Shown: piece after piece, positions 11,528 through 19,695 of the stretch
How the letters are laid out: every line of letters starts with the position of its first letter
Position numbering within the stretch: position 1 is the stretch's first letter
NCBI RefSeq assembly: GCF_003626655.1
Contig: NZ_RBAN01000001.1
Span: forward strand, 1,984,001 to 2,048,000
Direction of reading: 5' to 3'
From: Micromonospora costi
Lineage (GTDB): Bacteria; Actinomycetota; Actinomycetes; Mycobacteriales; Micromonosporaceae
Length of the DNA: 64,000 nucleotides
Translations under genes and position numbers: made by a program
The notes under the pieces: generated by a model
Told to the model about the DNA's origin: nothing
Seen by the model: only the letters and a program-made list of their open reading frames with translations
Databases searched by the model: none

Positions 11528-12613
11528 ATGCGCCCAGTACGCTTCGTCGCCCTCTCCGAGGACGGCCAGGCCCTGGTGCTCGCCGACGAGGTGGGGCGGC
11601 TTCTCGCGCTGCCCATCGACGAACGCATCGCCGGCGCGCTGCACGCCGAGCCGGGCGCCCCGCCGCTCGCGGTAGCGCCGGCCGCCGCCGACCCGGTCCC
11701 GTCCCTGTCCCCGCGCGACATCCAGGCCCGCATCCGCTCCGGTGAGTCCGCTGAGGACGTCGCCCGGATCGCCGGCGTGCCGGTCGACCGGGTGCTGCGC
11801 TACGCCGGCCCGGTGCTTCAGGAGCGGGCCATGCTCGCCCAGCACGCGCGGCGCACCCGGCTCAAGGGCGCGGAGAAGCCGACCCCGCTCGCCGAGGTGG
11901 TCAACGGCCGGCTGGCCCAGCACGGGATCGACACCGAGAAGATCTCCTGGGACGCGTTCCGGCGCGACGACGGCACCTGGCGGATCATCGCCACCTGGCC
12001 GTCGGGCAAGGCCACCGCGCAGGCGGTCTGGGATCTCGACAAGACCCGGCAGACGGTCACGCCGCACGACGACATGGCGCAGTACCTGTGCGCCGAGCGG
12101 CCCACGCCGATCCTCGGCCAGGAGCCGGCGCCGGAGCGGGGCGGCCACGCCCTGCCCGGTCCGTCGCGTGGTGAGCCGAGCCGTGGCGGGCACGGCCTGC
12201 CGTCCCCGGCCGACCACCCGCGTCCGGGCCGCGACCCGATCCGGGCCGGGCGCGACGCCCTGCTCGCCTCCCTCGACCGGCCGCTCGGCGGTTCGTCGGG
12301 CCGGGGTCTGGAGCCGCGCACGCCGGCGGCGCTGGCCGGCTCCGACGCGCCCCGGCAGCGGGCCGTCGGCGGCGGTGCCGCGGCGCTGCTCGGCGGCGGT
12401 CCCGGTTCGGCCTTCGACGACGACTCGGACGCGCCCAAGGAGGTGCCGGCCGTGCCGTCGCTGGCGGTGCTCCGGCCCCGGCGCACCGGCCCGGCCGCCG
12501 CCGCGGCCGCCGGGAGCGAGTCCACGGACGCCACCGGCAAACCGCGCAAGCGCCTGCCGAGTTGGGACGACGTCCTCTTCGGCAGCGGCCCGGCGGCCCG
12601 CGAGTCCTCGTAG
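11528..12613 (+). CDS. sepH: Septation protein SepH (DUF3071)
   Basis: 361 aa. The N-terminal DUF3071 domain (about 1-180) starts MRPVRFVALSEDGQALVLAD, contains the helix-turn-helix segment SLSPRDIQARIRSGESAEDV and RVLRYAGPVLQERAMLAQHA. A long Gly/Pro/Arg-rich linker follows and a conserved C-terminal tail RKRLPSWDDVLFGS ends the protein. In Streptomyces, SepH binds FtsZ and promotes Z-ring assembly; the conserved SWDDVLFG tail is a family mark. ATG 11528 has ACGGAGG 7 nt upstream. It stands alone, downstream of the serC hairpin. Confidence 0.93.
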   Translation: MRPVRFVALSEDGQALVLADEVGRLLALPIDERIAGALHAEPGAPPLAVAPAAADPVPSLSPRDIQARIRSGESAEDVARIAGVPVDRVLRYAGPVLQERAMLAQHARRTRLKGAEKPTPLAEVVNGRLAQHGIDTEKISWDAFRRDDGTWRIIATWPSGKATAQAVWDLDKTRQTVTPHDDMAQYLCAERPTPILGQEPAPERGGHALPGPSRGEPSRGGHGLPSPADHPRPGRDPIRAGRDALLASLDRPLGGSSGRGLEPRTPAALAGSDAPRQRAVGGGAAALLGGGPGSAFDDDSDAPKEVPAVPSLAVLRPRRTGPAAAAAAGSESTDATGKPRKRLPSWDDVLFGSGPAARESS

Positions 12614-12692
12614 GCCCGCGTCGGGCGGGCGGCGGTTCCGCCACCCGCCCGGCGTGAGGCACTCGAAGTCGCGCAGTGGCAGGCTCGGGTTC

Positions 12693-13679
12693 ATGGAGTA
12701 CACGAATCTTGGCCGCACCGGCCTCTCGGTCAGTCGTCTCTGCCTCGGCACGATGAACTTCGGTCCGCAGACCAGCGAGCCGGACAGCTTCGCGATCATG
12801 GATCGCGCGCTGGAGCACGGGATCAACTTCTTCGACACCGCCAATGTGTACGGGTGGAAGGTCGGCGAGGGGGTCACCGAGCAGATCATCGGCCGCTGGT
12901 TCGCGCAGGGCGGCGGCCGGCGGGACAAGGTCGTGCTGGCCACCAAGGTCTACGGCAAGATGGGCGACTGGCCCAACGAGCAGGGTCTCTCCGCGCGGCA
13001 CATCATCCGGGCCTGCGAGGCGTCGCTGCGCCGGCTGCAGACCGACACCATCGACCTCTACCAGATGCACCACATCTCCCGGGCGACGCCGTGGGAGGAG
13101 ATCTGGCAGGCCATGGAGACGCTGGTCGCGCAGGGCAAGGTGCTCTACGTCGGGTCGTCCAACTTCGCCGGTTGGCACATCTCGGTGGCGCAGGAGGCCG
13201 CGGCCCGGCGCAACTTCCTCGGCCTCGTCTCCGAGCAGTGCATCTACAACCTCATGACCCGGCACGTCGAGCTGGAGGTGGTCCCCGCCGCACAGCACCA
13301 CGGGCTGGGGATCATCCCGTGGTCGCCGCTGCACGGCGGCCTGCTCGCCGGTCTGCTGCGCAAGATGGCCGAGGGCCAGGCGGCGCGCGGCACCAGCGGC
13401 CGCTCCGCCGACGCGCTGGCCGAGCACCGGCCGACCATCGAGGCGTACGAGAAGCTCTGCGCCGACCTGGGGCACGACCCGGCGGATGTGGCGCTGGGCT
13501 GGCTGCTGTCCCGCCCGGGGGTGACCGCGCCGATCATCGGCCCGCGTACCGTCGAGCAGCTGGACCGCTCGCTCGGCGCCCTCGACGTACGGCTCGACGA
13601 GGAGACGCTGGCCCGGCTGGACGAGCTGTTCCCGCCGGTCGGCAACGGCGGCCCGGGCCCGGAGGCGTGGGCCTGGTGA
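12693..13679 (+). CDS. Aldo/keto reductase
   Basis: 328 aa TIM-barrel oxidoreductase of the YajO/AKR11-13 type. It starts MEYTNLGRTGLSVSRLCLGT and contains FDTANVYG (catalytic Asp and Tyr), LATKVYG (catalytic Lys) and IDLYQMHHISR (His). The C-terminal GVTAPIIGPRTVEQL binds NADP(H). The substrate is unknown. ATG 12693 has no clear ribosome-binding site; a CAGGCT hexamer lies 7 nt upstream, so a leaderless transcript is possible. It ends at a terminator shared with the convergent thpR. Confidence 0.92.
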   Translation: MEYTNLGRTGLSVSRLCLGTMNFGPQTSEPDSFAIMDRALEHGINFFDTANVYGWKVGEGVTEQIIGRWFAQGGGRRDKVVLATKVYGKMGDWPNEQGLSARHIIRACEASLRRLQTDTIDLYQMHHISRATPWEEIWQAMETLVAQGKVLYVGSSNFAGWHISVAQEAAARRNFLGLVSEQCIYNLMTRHVELEVVPAAQHHGLGIIPWSPLHGGLLAGLLRKMAEGQAARGTSGRSADALAEHRPTIEAYEKLCADLGHDPADVALGWLLSRPGVTAPIIGPRTVEQLDRSLGALDVRLDEETLARLDELFPPVGNGGPGPEAWAW

Positions 13680-13686
13680 CGGCGAC

Positions 13687-13710
13687 GGCCGCCGGCGGGC
13701 GCCGGCGGCC
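13687..13710. terminator. Bidirectional hairpin between aldo/keto reductase and thpR
   Basis: ggccgccggc (13687-13696) pairs perfectly with 13701-13710 around a 4-nt loop. It lies in the 49-nt gap between two convergent genes. No T tract. Confidence 0.7.
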
Positions 13711-13728
13711 GGTCGGCGCCCGTACCGG

Positions 13729-14307
13729 TCAGATCGGCCAGGCGGCGATCCGGTCGTAGCGTGGCCGGGGGCCGAGGTGGCTGCGTACCAGCAGCAGCTC
13801 GGTCGCCGGCCACTCCGGGCCCAGGTAACCGTCCAGGGCGACCCGGTCCGCCTCGATGTCCACGCGGTCCATCCGGTCGCCGGGCCGGGCGACGGTGAGG
13901 TGCGCGCGGAACGGTTTGTCGTCGTGCGGCAGGCGCGCGGCCCGCAGCCGGGAGCGGACGAGCCGGGCCAGGACGGCCAGCGCCTCGGCCTCGCCCCGCA
14001 CGTCCACCCACAGCACGGTGAAACGACCGCGCCCGAAGCGGCCGCCGCCGCCGAGCCGCAGCCGGGGCGACTCCTCCCGGCCGTCGCGGAACCACTGGGC
14101 GGCGAGCCCGAGGGCGCTCTCCACCTCGATCAGCCGGTCCGCCTCGACCTCACCGAGGAAGGCGAGGGTGAGGTGGACGTGCGCCGGGTCGGCGAGCCGG
14201 ATGTTCGTGCCGGCCGCGGCCGCAGCGCCGATGCGCAGGCGGGCGATCTGGTCGGTCAGGTCGGCGACCGCGTCCTCCGGCGGGCAGACCGCCACGAAGA
14301 GCCGCAC
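13729..14307 (-). CDS. thpR: RNA 2',3'-cyclic phosphodiesterase (2H family)
   Basis: 192 aa. Two HxTx motifs, HLTL at His45 and HLTV at His136, define the 2H phosphoesterase active site; the start MRLFVAVCPPEDAVADL is typical of ThpR/LigT. The enzyme hydrolyses 2',3'-cyclic phosphates and can ligate tRNA half molecules in vitro. GTG 14307. It follows the 169-aa gene by 12 nt and is probably co-transcribed with it. Confidence 0.93.
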   Translation of the reverse strand: MRLFVAVCPPEDAVADLTDQIARLRIGAAAAAGTNIRLADPAHVHLTLAFLGEVEADRLIEVESALGLAAQWFRDGREESPRLRLGGGGRFGRGRFTVLWVDVRGEAEALAVLARLVRSRLRAARLPHDDKPFRAHLTVARPGDRMDRVDIEADRVALDGYLGPEWPATELLLVRSHLGPRPRYDRIAAWPI

Positions 14308-14319
14308 CCGCGTACGCCC

Positions 14320-14829
14320 TCAGCGGTGCTGCTGGCGGCGGCCGGTGCGGGCGGCCGGCAGCGTGAGGCCGGCGGCGTGCAGCAGCCCCTCCACCCGCAC
14401 CCGCTCGATCTCCTGGTCGACGCCGTCCAACTCGGTCAGATGCTCGGTGATGCCGAGGGCCCGGCAGGCCATCCGCAGCCGGTCGTCGTACGCCTGGACC
14501 ACCGCGCCGTGCCAGACGGCGGACCGCCCGGTCCCGCCGAGCCGCTGGCTGCCCAGCCGGCGCAGGTCGGCGGCGAGCTGTTCCAACGGTCGCCGGTCCG
14601 TACGGTCGAACTCCGACAGGTCGATGTCGCGGGTCAACGCGTCGGCCTCGATGGCCTTGTCGAGCCGGGCGATGGTGCGCCGCTCCCGGCGGCGGTCACG
14701 CCACTCGGCGTAGCCGCAGGCCACCCGATCCATGATCTCGTCGGCACAGAAGACGAGGGCCAGCAGCACGGGCAGGCTGGCCACGGCGACGAACGCCAGG
14801 GCCAGCAGCAGCGCGCGTCCGACTCCCAC
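14320..14829 (-). CDS. Membrane-anchored protein of unknown function
   Basis: 169 aa from GTG 14829. An N-terminal membrane segment (LLLALAFVAVASLPVLLALV) is followed by a charged helical region with WRDRRRERRTIARLDKAIEA and a C-terminal domain with LADDLRRLGSQR-like and RMACRALGITEHLTELDGVD segments. A 20-residue anchor plus a cytoplasmic helical domain suggests a scaffold or regulator, but I do not recognise a family. It precedes thpR by 12 nt, the only functional clue. No strong ribosome-binding site was seen. Confidence 0.7.
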   Translation of the reverse strand: MGVGRALLLALAFVAVASLPVLLALVFCADEIMDRVACGYAEWRDRRRERRTIARLDKAIEADALTRDIDLSEFDRTDRRPLEQLAADLRRLGSQRLGGTGRSAVWHGAVVQAYDDRLRMACRALGITEHLTELDGVDQEIERVRVEGLLHAAGLTLPAARTGRRQQHR

Positions 14830-14930
14830 GCATCGACGCTAAGCCCCACCGTTCCGGTCCGCCACCGGATTGGCCGCATCCGCGTCATCCGCGCAACCGG
14901 GCGCTTGCGGGTGGCCGTCGTGAACGCGTC

Positions 14931-14964
14931 GAAAAGGCCCCGGACGGTGGTCCGGGGCCTTTTC
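14931..14964. terminator. Strong terminator of the MFS (marR-linked) operon
   Basis: Perfect 15-bp stem gaaaaggccccggac (14931-14945) with 14950-14964, loop GGTG. It begins 8 nt beyond the MFS stop, and the arm ends give a T-rich 3' edge on the minus strand, so it should terminate that operon. Confidence 0.9.
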
Positions 14965-14972
14965 GGTGTCGC

Positions 14973-16256
14973 TCAGCTCTCGATCTGGGTGACGTAGAAG
15001 CGGGGCATCGGAAGCACCCGGAACCGGAGCCGGGCGCCCGAACGGCGCAGTTGCCAGGTCAGCGCCAGCAGTGCCGTGGTCAGCGAGATGAGCCCACCGA
15101 TCCAGATGGCGGCGCCCGCGCCGAAGGTCTCCGCGACCCAGCCGATCACCGGAGCGCCCACCGGGTTGGTGCCCAGGAAGACCAGCACCCACAGGGCCAT
15201 CACGCGGCCCCGGAATGCCGCGTCCACGCCCAGCTGGACCCGCTGGTTGGCGGCCTGGGCGAAGAACACCATGAAGAACCCGGTCGGCACGAGCAGCGCC
15301 ACCACGAGCCAGTACGTCGGCGCGAGACCGACCAGGGTGCCGAACGTGGCGCAGGCGACGGCGGCGCCGAGCACCAGCCAGACCGACGGCCGGCTGCGCC
15401 GCCCGGTGCCGGAGAGCGCCCCGCCGAGCGCGCCGACCGCGAGCGCGGTGCTGAACAGGCCGAACGACGCGGCGCCGGTGTTGAACCCGGTCTTCGCCAG
15501 CGCGGCGAGGGTGAGCTGGAAGTTGAACAGCGACATGCCGATCACCGACATGACGACCATGGGCAGCAGCAGGTCGGACCGGCGCCACACGTAGCGCAGC
15601 CCGTCGATCACCCGGGCCTCGGCCCGCTCGTCGCGCGGGAGCAGGGCCTCGCGGTGCAGCTCGGACGTCCGCATCCGGACCACGTTGACCAGGGGCGCGA
15701 TCGAGCTGACCGCGGTGAAGAGGAAGACCGGGCCGACGTCGAACGCGGCGATGGCGAGACCGGCGATGGCCGGGCCGATGATCCGCGCGGAGTTGAACAC
15801 GGCGGCGTTGAGCGAGAGCGCGTTCGGCAGCAGCGACACGCCGACCAGCTCGGAGACGAACGCCTGCCGGACCGGCGTCTCGACGGCGTTGGCGACGCCG
15901 AGCAGGAGGGCGAACGCGAAGACGTGCCAGAGCTGCACCAGGCCGGTGAGGACCAGGATGCTCATGCCGAGCGCGAGCGCGGTCCAGACGGAGTTCGCGA
16001 TGAAGAGCAGGATCCGCTTGTCGTACCGGTCGGCGAGGCGGCCGGAGAGGAGCGTGAGCAGCAGGACGGGAGTGAACTGGAGTGCGGTGACCACGCCGAG
16101 CGCGGTGGCGGAGTTGCCGGAGAGGTCGAGGACGAGCCAGTCCTGGGCGATGTACATCATCCAGACGCCGAGCAGCTTGATGAGCTGCCCGGTGGCGAAG
16201 AGCCGGTAATTGCGGACCTGTAGGGACTGGAACATCCTGCTCAACTTGGCCTGCAC
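14973..16256 (-). CDS. MFS multidrug-type exporter
   Basis: 427 aa, about 12 membrane segments. It begins MFQSLQVRNYRLFATGQLIK and has LLSGRLADRYDKRILLFIAN, the loop 2-3 motif of MFS_3 (EntS-like) exporters. Its gene starts 75 nt downstream of a MarR gene on the same strand, the standard arrangement of a MarR repressor with the efflux pump it controls. GTG 16256 (VQAKLSRMFQ); an in-frame ATG at MFQSL is an alternative. The substrate is unknown. Confidence 0.87.
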   Translation of the reverse strand: MQAKLSRMFQSLQVRNYRLFATGQLIKLLGVWMMYIAQDWLVLDLSGNSATALGVVTALQFTPVLLLTLLSGRLADRYDKRILLFIANSVWTALALGMSILVLTGLVQLWHVFAFALLLGVANAVETPVRQAFVSELVGVSLLPNALSLNAAVFNSARIIGPAIAGLAIAAFDVGPVFLFTAVSSIAPLVNVVRMRTSELHREALLPRDERAEARVIDGLRYVWRRSDLLLPMVVMSVIGMSLFNFQLTLAALAKTGFNTGAASFGLFSTALAVGALGGALSGTGRRSRPSVWLVLGAAVACATFGTLVGLAPTYWLVVALLVPTGFFMVFFAQAANQRVQLGVDAAFRGRVMALWVLVFLGTNPVGAPVIGWVAETFGAGAAIWIGGLISLTTALLALTWQLRRSGARLRFRVLPMPRFYVTQIES

Positions 16257-16331
16257 TCTGTGTTGCGCCCCCTCGAGTCGTACGCGTCATCGACGATGGA
16301 CGGCGCGGACCCGGTGGCCCAGGCGAGTGAG

Positions 16332-16781
16332 TCAGGCGCGAGCCAGCTGCTGGAAGAGCTCGGCGGCTCTCCGCAACGTCTCCCGATCTGCCTCGGTGAG
16401 CTCGGCAAGCCGGCTGGCCAGCCACTCGTTACGGGCGCGCTCGAACTGTTCGAGCACCGCCCGTCCCCCCTCGGTGGGCGCGAGGATGACCTGGCGGCCG
16501 TCGGTCGGATGGGGTGTGCGCTGCACGAGGCCGCGCTCCTCCAACTTCGCGACGATCCTGGTCATCGTCGGCGGCTGCACCCGCTCAATGTCAGACAGTT
16601 CCCGGGGTGTCAACGCGCCCGCCAGCTTGAGGCTGGTGAGCGCGGAGAGCTGGGTGACCGTCAGGTCGCCGACCGGGCGCGCCTGACGGACCCGCCGGTT
16701 GAGTCGGGTGATCGCATCACGCAACTGGGGAGCCAGCTGCGCCGGTGGCACGCGTTTCGCCGTCACCGTCCGCTCCGTCAC
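16332..16781 (-). CDS. MarR family transcriptional regulator
   Basis: 149 aa winged-helix protein. The DNA-binding part contains LTVTQLSALTSLKLAGALTP, ELSDIERVQPPTMTRIVAKL (recognition helix) and LVQRTPHPTDGRQVILAPT (wing), with a C-terminal helix for the dimer. MarR proteins usually repress their own gene and an adjacent pump until a phenolic or other ligand binds. GTG 16781 has no ribosome-binding site; a TAAGCT -10 lies 7 nt upstream and overlaps the operator described at 16784-16798. Confidence 0.92.
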   Translation of the reverse strand: MTERTVTAKRVPPAQLAPQLRDAITRLNRRVRQARPVGDLTVTQLSALTSLKLAGALTPRELSDIERVQPPTMTRIVAKLEERGLVQRTPHPTDGRQVILAPTEGGRAVLEQFERARNEWLASRLAELTEADRETLRRAAELFQQLARA

Positions 16782-16783
16782 GA

Positions 16784-16798
16784 TAGTTAGCTTAACTA
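16784..16798 (-). promoter_or_regulatory. Probable MarR operator over the marR promoter
   Basis: Inverted repeat TAGTTA-gct-TAACTA, covering the -10 hexamer TAAGCT (16789-16794, minus strand) that lies 7 nt before the marR GTG. It is AT-rich in a GC-rich background. Position and symmetry fit autorepression of marR and its MFS partner. Confidence 0.75.
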
Positions 16799-16852
16799 AT
16801 GAGCATGGCTAACGACATCTGATATGACCAGGCTCACGAGGACTACGCCCTG

Positions 16853-16896
16853 CCACGTGGCCGGGTGTCCGGTTCCACCGGCACCCGGCCACGTGG
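16853..16896. terminator. Terminator of the purine permease gene
   Basis: Perfect 15-bp stem ccacgtggccgggtg (16853-16867) with 16882-16896, and an inner ccgg/ccgg pair. It starts 7 nt beyond the permease stop on the minus strand. Confidence 0.8.
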
Positions 16897-16902
16897 TCGG
16901 CG

Positions 16903-18381
16903 TCACAACACCAGGGACTCGACCGGCCCGCGCAGGAAGTACACGACGAAGAGGACGGCCACGCCGTACAGCAGCGGGTGGACCTCCCGCGCCTTGCCCT
17001 TGGCGAGCTTCAACAGGACGTACGTGATGACGCCCGCGCCGATGCCGTTCGAGATCGAGTACGTGAACGGCATGAGCACGATGGTGAGGAACGCCGGGAT
17101 GGCGATCTCGTAGTCGGACCAGTCGATGGTCCGGACCCCCATCATCATGAGGAAGCCCACCACGACCAGGGCCGTGGACGCCGCCTCGAACGGCACGACG
17201 ACCACCAGCGGTGCCAGGAACATGGCCAGCAGGAACAGCGCGCCGGTGACCAGGTTGGCCGCGCCGGTCCGGGCGCCCTCCGCCACACCGGCGGCGCTCT
17301 CGATGTACGAGGTGTTGCTGGAGGTGCTCGCCGCACCGCCGGCCGCCGCCGCGATCGAGTCGACCAGCAGGATCTCCTTGGCCCGCGGCGGGGTGCCCCG
17401 CTCGTCGAGCATGCCGCCCTCCTGGCCGACCGCGACCATCGTGCCCATCGTGTCGAAGAAGTCCGTGATCAGCAGCGTGAAGACGAACATGATCACGACG
17501 AGCCAGCCGGCGCGACCCCACGAGTCGAGCACGTTGAAGTTGCCCAGCAGCGACAGGTCCGGCACGTCCACCACCGTCTTCGGCAGCTCCGGAACGTTCA
17601 GCGACCAGCCCGACGGGTTGGGCTGGCCGTTCACCACGGACGGCCCGACGTTCGCGATCGCCTCGACGATGATCGCCAGCACCGTCGAGCCGAGGATGCC
17701 GATGAGGATCGCGCCCCGCACGCGGCGGGCCACCAGCACCAGCGTCAGCAGCAGCCCGACCACGAAGACCAGCAACGGCCAGCTCGTCAGCTTGCCGCCC
17801 ACGCCCAGGCCGACCGGCACGGTCGTGTTCGCGACGTCCGGAATCCGCCGCACGAAGCCGGCGTCGACCAGGCCGATGATGGTCAGGAAGAGGCCGATGC
17901 CGACGCCGATCGCCGTCTTGAGCTGCGTGGGCACCGAGCGGAACACCGCGGTACGCAGGCCGGTCAGCACCAGCACGGCGATGATCACACCCTCGATCAC
18001 CACCAGGCCCATGGCGTCCGCCCAGGTCATCTCCGGGGCGATCTCGTACGCGACCAGCGCGTTGACACCGAGGCCGGCCGCGAGGGCCAGCGGGAACCGG
18101 CCGACGACCCCCATGAGGATCGTCATCACACCGGCGACCAGCGCCGTCACCGCGGCGATCGCGGGAATCGGGAGGGTTTTGCCGTCACCGTCGACGGCGC
18201 TACCGAGAATGAGGGGGTTGAGCACCACGATGTAGGCCATCGTGAAGAAGGTCGCCAGGCCGCCGCGTACCTCGCGGCTCAGCGTTGAGCCACGGGCGGA
18301 GATCTCGAAGAAGCGGTCGAATCCGTTACGCGGGCGAGCGGGGTCGGGTGGTGTTCGGTTCTCGGGCGGCGCTACTGCCAT
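16903..18381 (-). CDS. NCS2 (AzgA-type) purine permease
   Basis: 492 aa with about 12-13 membrane segments. Signature stretches are GGLATFFTMAYIVVLNPLIL (segment 1), LALAAGLGVNALVAYE, FFDTMGTMVAVGQEGGMLDE and SNTSYIESAAGVAEGARTG, all typical of the AzgA/COG2252 group of proton-coupled guanine/hypoxanthine/adenine importers. ATG 18381 follows GAGGA at 5 nt. Extension upstream of this start has no homologous residues. It diverges from a DUF2530 gene with 88 nt between them. Confidence 0.92.
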   Translation of the reverse strand: MAVAPPENRTPPDPARPRNGFDRFFEISARGSTLSREVRGGLATFFTMAYIVVLNPLILGSAVDGDGKTLPIPAIAAVTALVAGVMTILMGVVGRFPLALAAGLGVNALVAYEIAPEMTWADAMGLVVIEGVIIAVLVLTGLRTAVFRSVPTQLKTAIGVGIGLFLTIIGLVDAGFVRRIPDVANTTVPVGLGVGGKLTSWPLLVFVVGLLLTLVLVARRVRGAILIGILGSTVLAIIVEAIANVGPSVVNGQPNPSGWSLNVPELPKTVVDVPDLSLLGNFNVLDSWGRAGWLVVIMFVFTLLITDFFDTMGTMVAVGQEGGMLDERGTPPRAKEILLVDSIAAAAGGAASTSSNTSYIESAAGVAEGARTGAANLVTGALFLLAMFLAPLVVVVPFEAASTALVVVGFLMMMGVRTIDWSDYEIAIPAFLTIVLMPFTYSISNGIGAGVITYVLLKLAKGKAREVHPLLYGVAVLFVVYFLRGPVESLVL

Positions 18382-18457
18382 CAGGTCCTCGCAGGTGATC
18401 TTCCGTCGGTCGCGCGCATCGTCCCAGATCAACGGCCGGCCAGGAAAGTTGATCGCG

Positions 18458-18463
18458 TACGCT
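18458..18463 (+). promoter_or_regulatory. -10 hexamer TACGCT of the DUF2530 gene (leaderless pattern)
   Basis: TACGCT lies exactly 6 nt before GTG 18470, and no Shine-Dalgarno sequence is present. This spacing puts the transcription start at the start codon. Confidence 0.5.
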
Positions 18464-18469
18464 TGCCGC

Positions 18470-18721
18470 GTGCCGAAGGAGCAACAACCGCGCCCGGAGC
18501 CGCTCGACCCGCCCATGGTGCCGTTCGCGATCGCCGGAATGGTGGGCTGGGCGATCGTCGGTCTGGTCCTGCTGGTCTTCTTCCGGGACTGGCTCACCGA
18601 GCACGGGCACGAGAACTGGCTCTGGATCTGCCTGGCCGGTTTCCTGTGGGGGATCCCCGGTCTCGCCGTGATGATGCGGCACGACGCGAACCGTCGCCGC
18701 CGTCGCACCGCACGCGCCTGA
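18470..18721 (+). CDS. DUF2530 small membrane protein
   Basis: 83 aa from GTG 18470 (VPKEQQPRPEPLDPPMVPFA). Two membrane segments (IAGMVGWAIVGLVLLVFF and WLWICLAGFLWGIPGLAVMM) connected by a loop with RDWLTEHGHENW, and a basic tail RRRRRTARA. This matches the DUF2530 family found across actinobacteria, of unknown function. It converges with the DUF3027 gene, a hairpin in between. Confidence 0.85.
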   Translation: MPKEQQPRPEPLDPPMVPFAIAGMVGWAIVGLVLLVFFRDWLTEHGHENWLWICLAGFLWGIPGLAVMMRHDANRRRRRTARA

Positions 18722-18760
18722 CCCGAGCCGACCCCCGCTGACCTGCGCGGACGGCTCGGG
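18722..18760. terminator. Hairpin between DUF2530 and DUF3027 genes
   Basis: cccgagccg (18722-18730) pairs with cggctcggg (18752-18760), 21-nt loop, in the 47-nt gap between convergent genes. Confidence 0.65.
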
Positions 18761-18768
18761 CCGCCGGA

Positions 18769-19608
18769 TCAGGGGTGGCCGTACGGCTCCGCCGGCTCGG
18801 CCGCCTCGACCGACCCTTGGGCGCGGCTCACCGCGACCGTCTCCACGGCGCTGTCGTCGTAGACCGTCGGCATCTCGTCGACGGACGTCTCGGCGGCCTC
18901 GATGAGCGTCTCCGAGTGGGCGCCGCAGCCGTGGTCGGCGCTCACCACGCGACCGTCGTCCGGGGCGTAGAAGTTGCCGCAGGCGCCGAAGGCCTGGCGC
19001 AGCGAGCCGGCCAGCGGCAGGTAGAAGCCGCAGGTGCCGCAGCGGGCGGACGCCGGAGCGGCCGTGGAGATCGGCGCCGAGGGGCCGTGCTCACCGTCGT
19101 ACCACCGCTGGGCGGCCTCGGAGCGGCCCTCGCGGGACAGCACCCGGGCCCGGCCCAGGCCCAACTCCCACGCGGTCTCCTCGACCGCCGGGTCGTCGGA
19201 GAGCACATAGCCGGGGGCCAGCCGGTCGTCGTCCGGGGGCGTGGGCAGCAGGTCGCCGGGGCCCAGGTCGCCCGGCTTGAGCCGCTCCTGCCACGGCAGC
19301 CAGCCGGGCGCGAGCAGCGCGTCGGTGCCGGGCAGCAGGACCGTCTCGCAGATGGTCACGGTGCGGCTGCGGGGCACCCGGGTCACGGTGACCGCCCACC
19401 GCCAGCCGCGGTAGCCGGCCAGCCGGCACTCGAAGTAGTGCGTGACGAGCCGTTCGCCTTCGGCGACAGCCTGGAGGTGGTCGCCGACGTCGGCGGGGTC
19501 CACCTCGGTGATGCCGGCGCGGGCCACCTCTACGGCGGCGGCGCAGACCTGGTCGAGGCGGGCGGCACGGGTGGAGGCGGGCCTGGTCACCCGACCATTG
19601 TTCCCCAT
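18769..19608 (-). CDS. DUF3027 protein
   Basis: 279 aa. The N-terminal half has EVARAGITEVDPADVGDHLQ and HYFECRLAGYRGWRWAVTVT, followed by LLAPGWLPWQERLKPGDLGP, strong markers of DUF3027. A Cys-rich part follows with CGTCGFYLPLAGSLRQAFGA, then CGNFYAPDDG and DHGCGAHSE, which looks like a zinc-binding knuckle. Actinobacteria-specific family of unknown role. ATG 19608 has GGGGA 7-8 nt upstream; a later GTG (VTRPAS) is possible. Confidence 0.88.
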   Translation of the reverse strand: MGNNGRVTRPASTRAARLDQVCAAAVEVARAGITEVDPADVGDHLQAVAEGERLVTHYFECRLAGYRGWRWAVTVTRVPRSRTVTICETVLLPGTDALLAPGWLPWQERLKPGDLGPGDLLPTPPDDDRLAPGYVLSDDPAVEETAWELGLGRARVLSREGRSEAAQRWYDGEHGPSAPISTAAPASARCGTCGFYLPLAGSLRQAFGACGNFYAPDDGRVVSADHGCGAHSETLIEAAETSVDEMPTVYDDSAVETVAVSRAQGSVEAAEPAEPYGHP

Positions 19609-19695
19609 GCGTACGTCCCCGTGTCAGGGACTCCCCGACCACCTTCTGCTCAACTGGTGCGGCATACGGCCATCGGATCGGAGAGGATGGTGCAC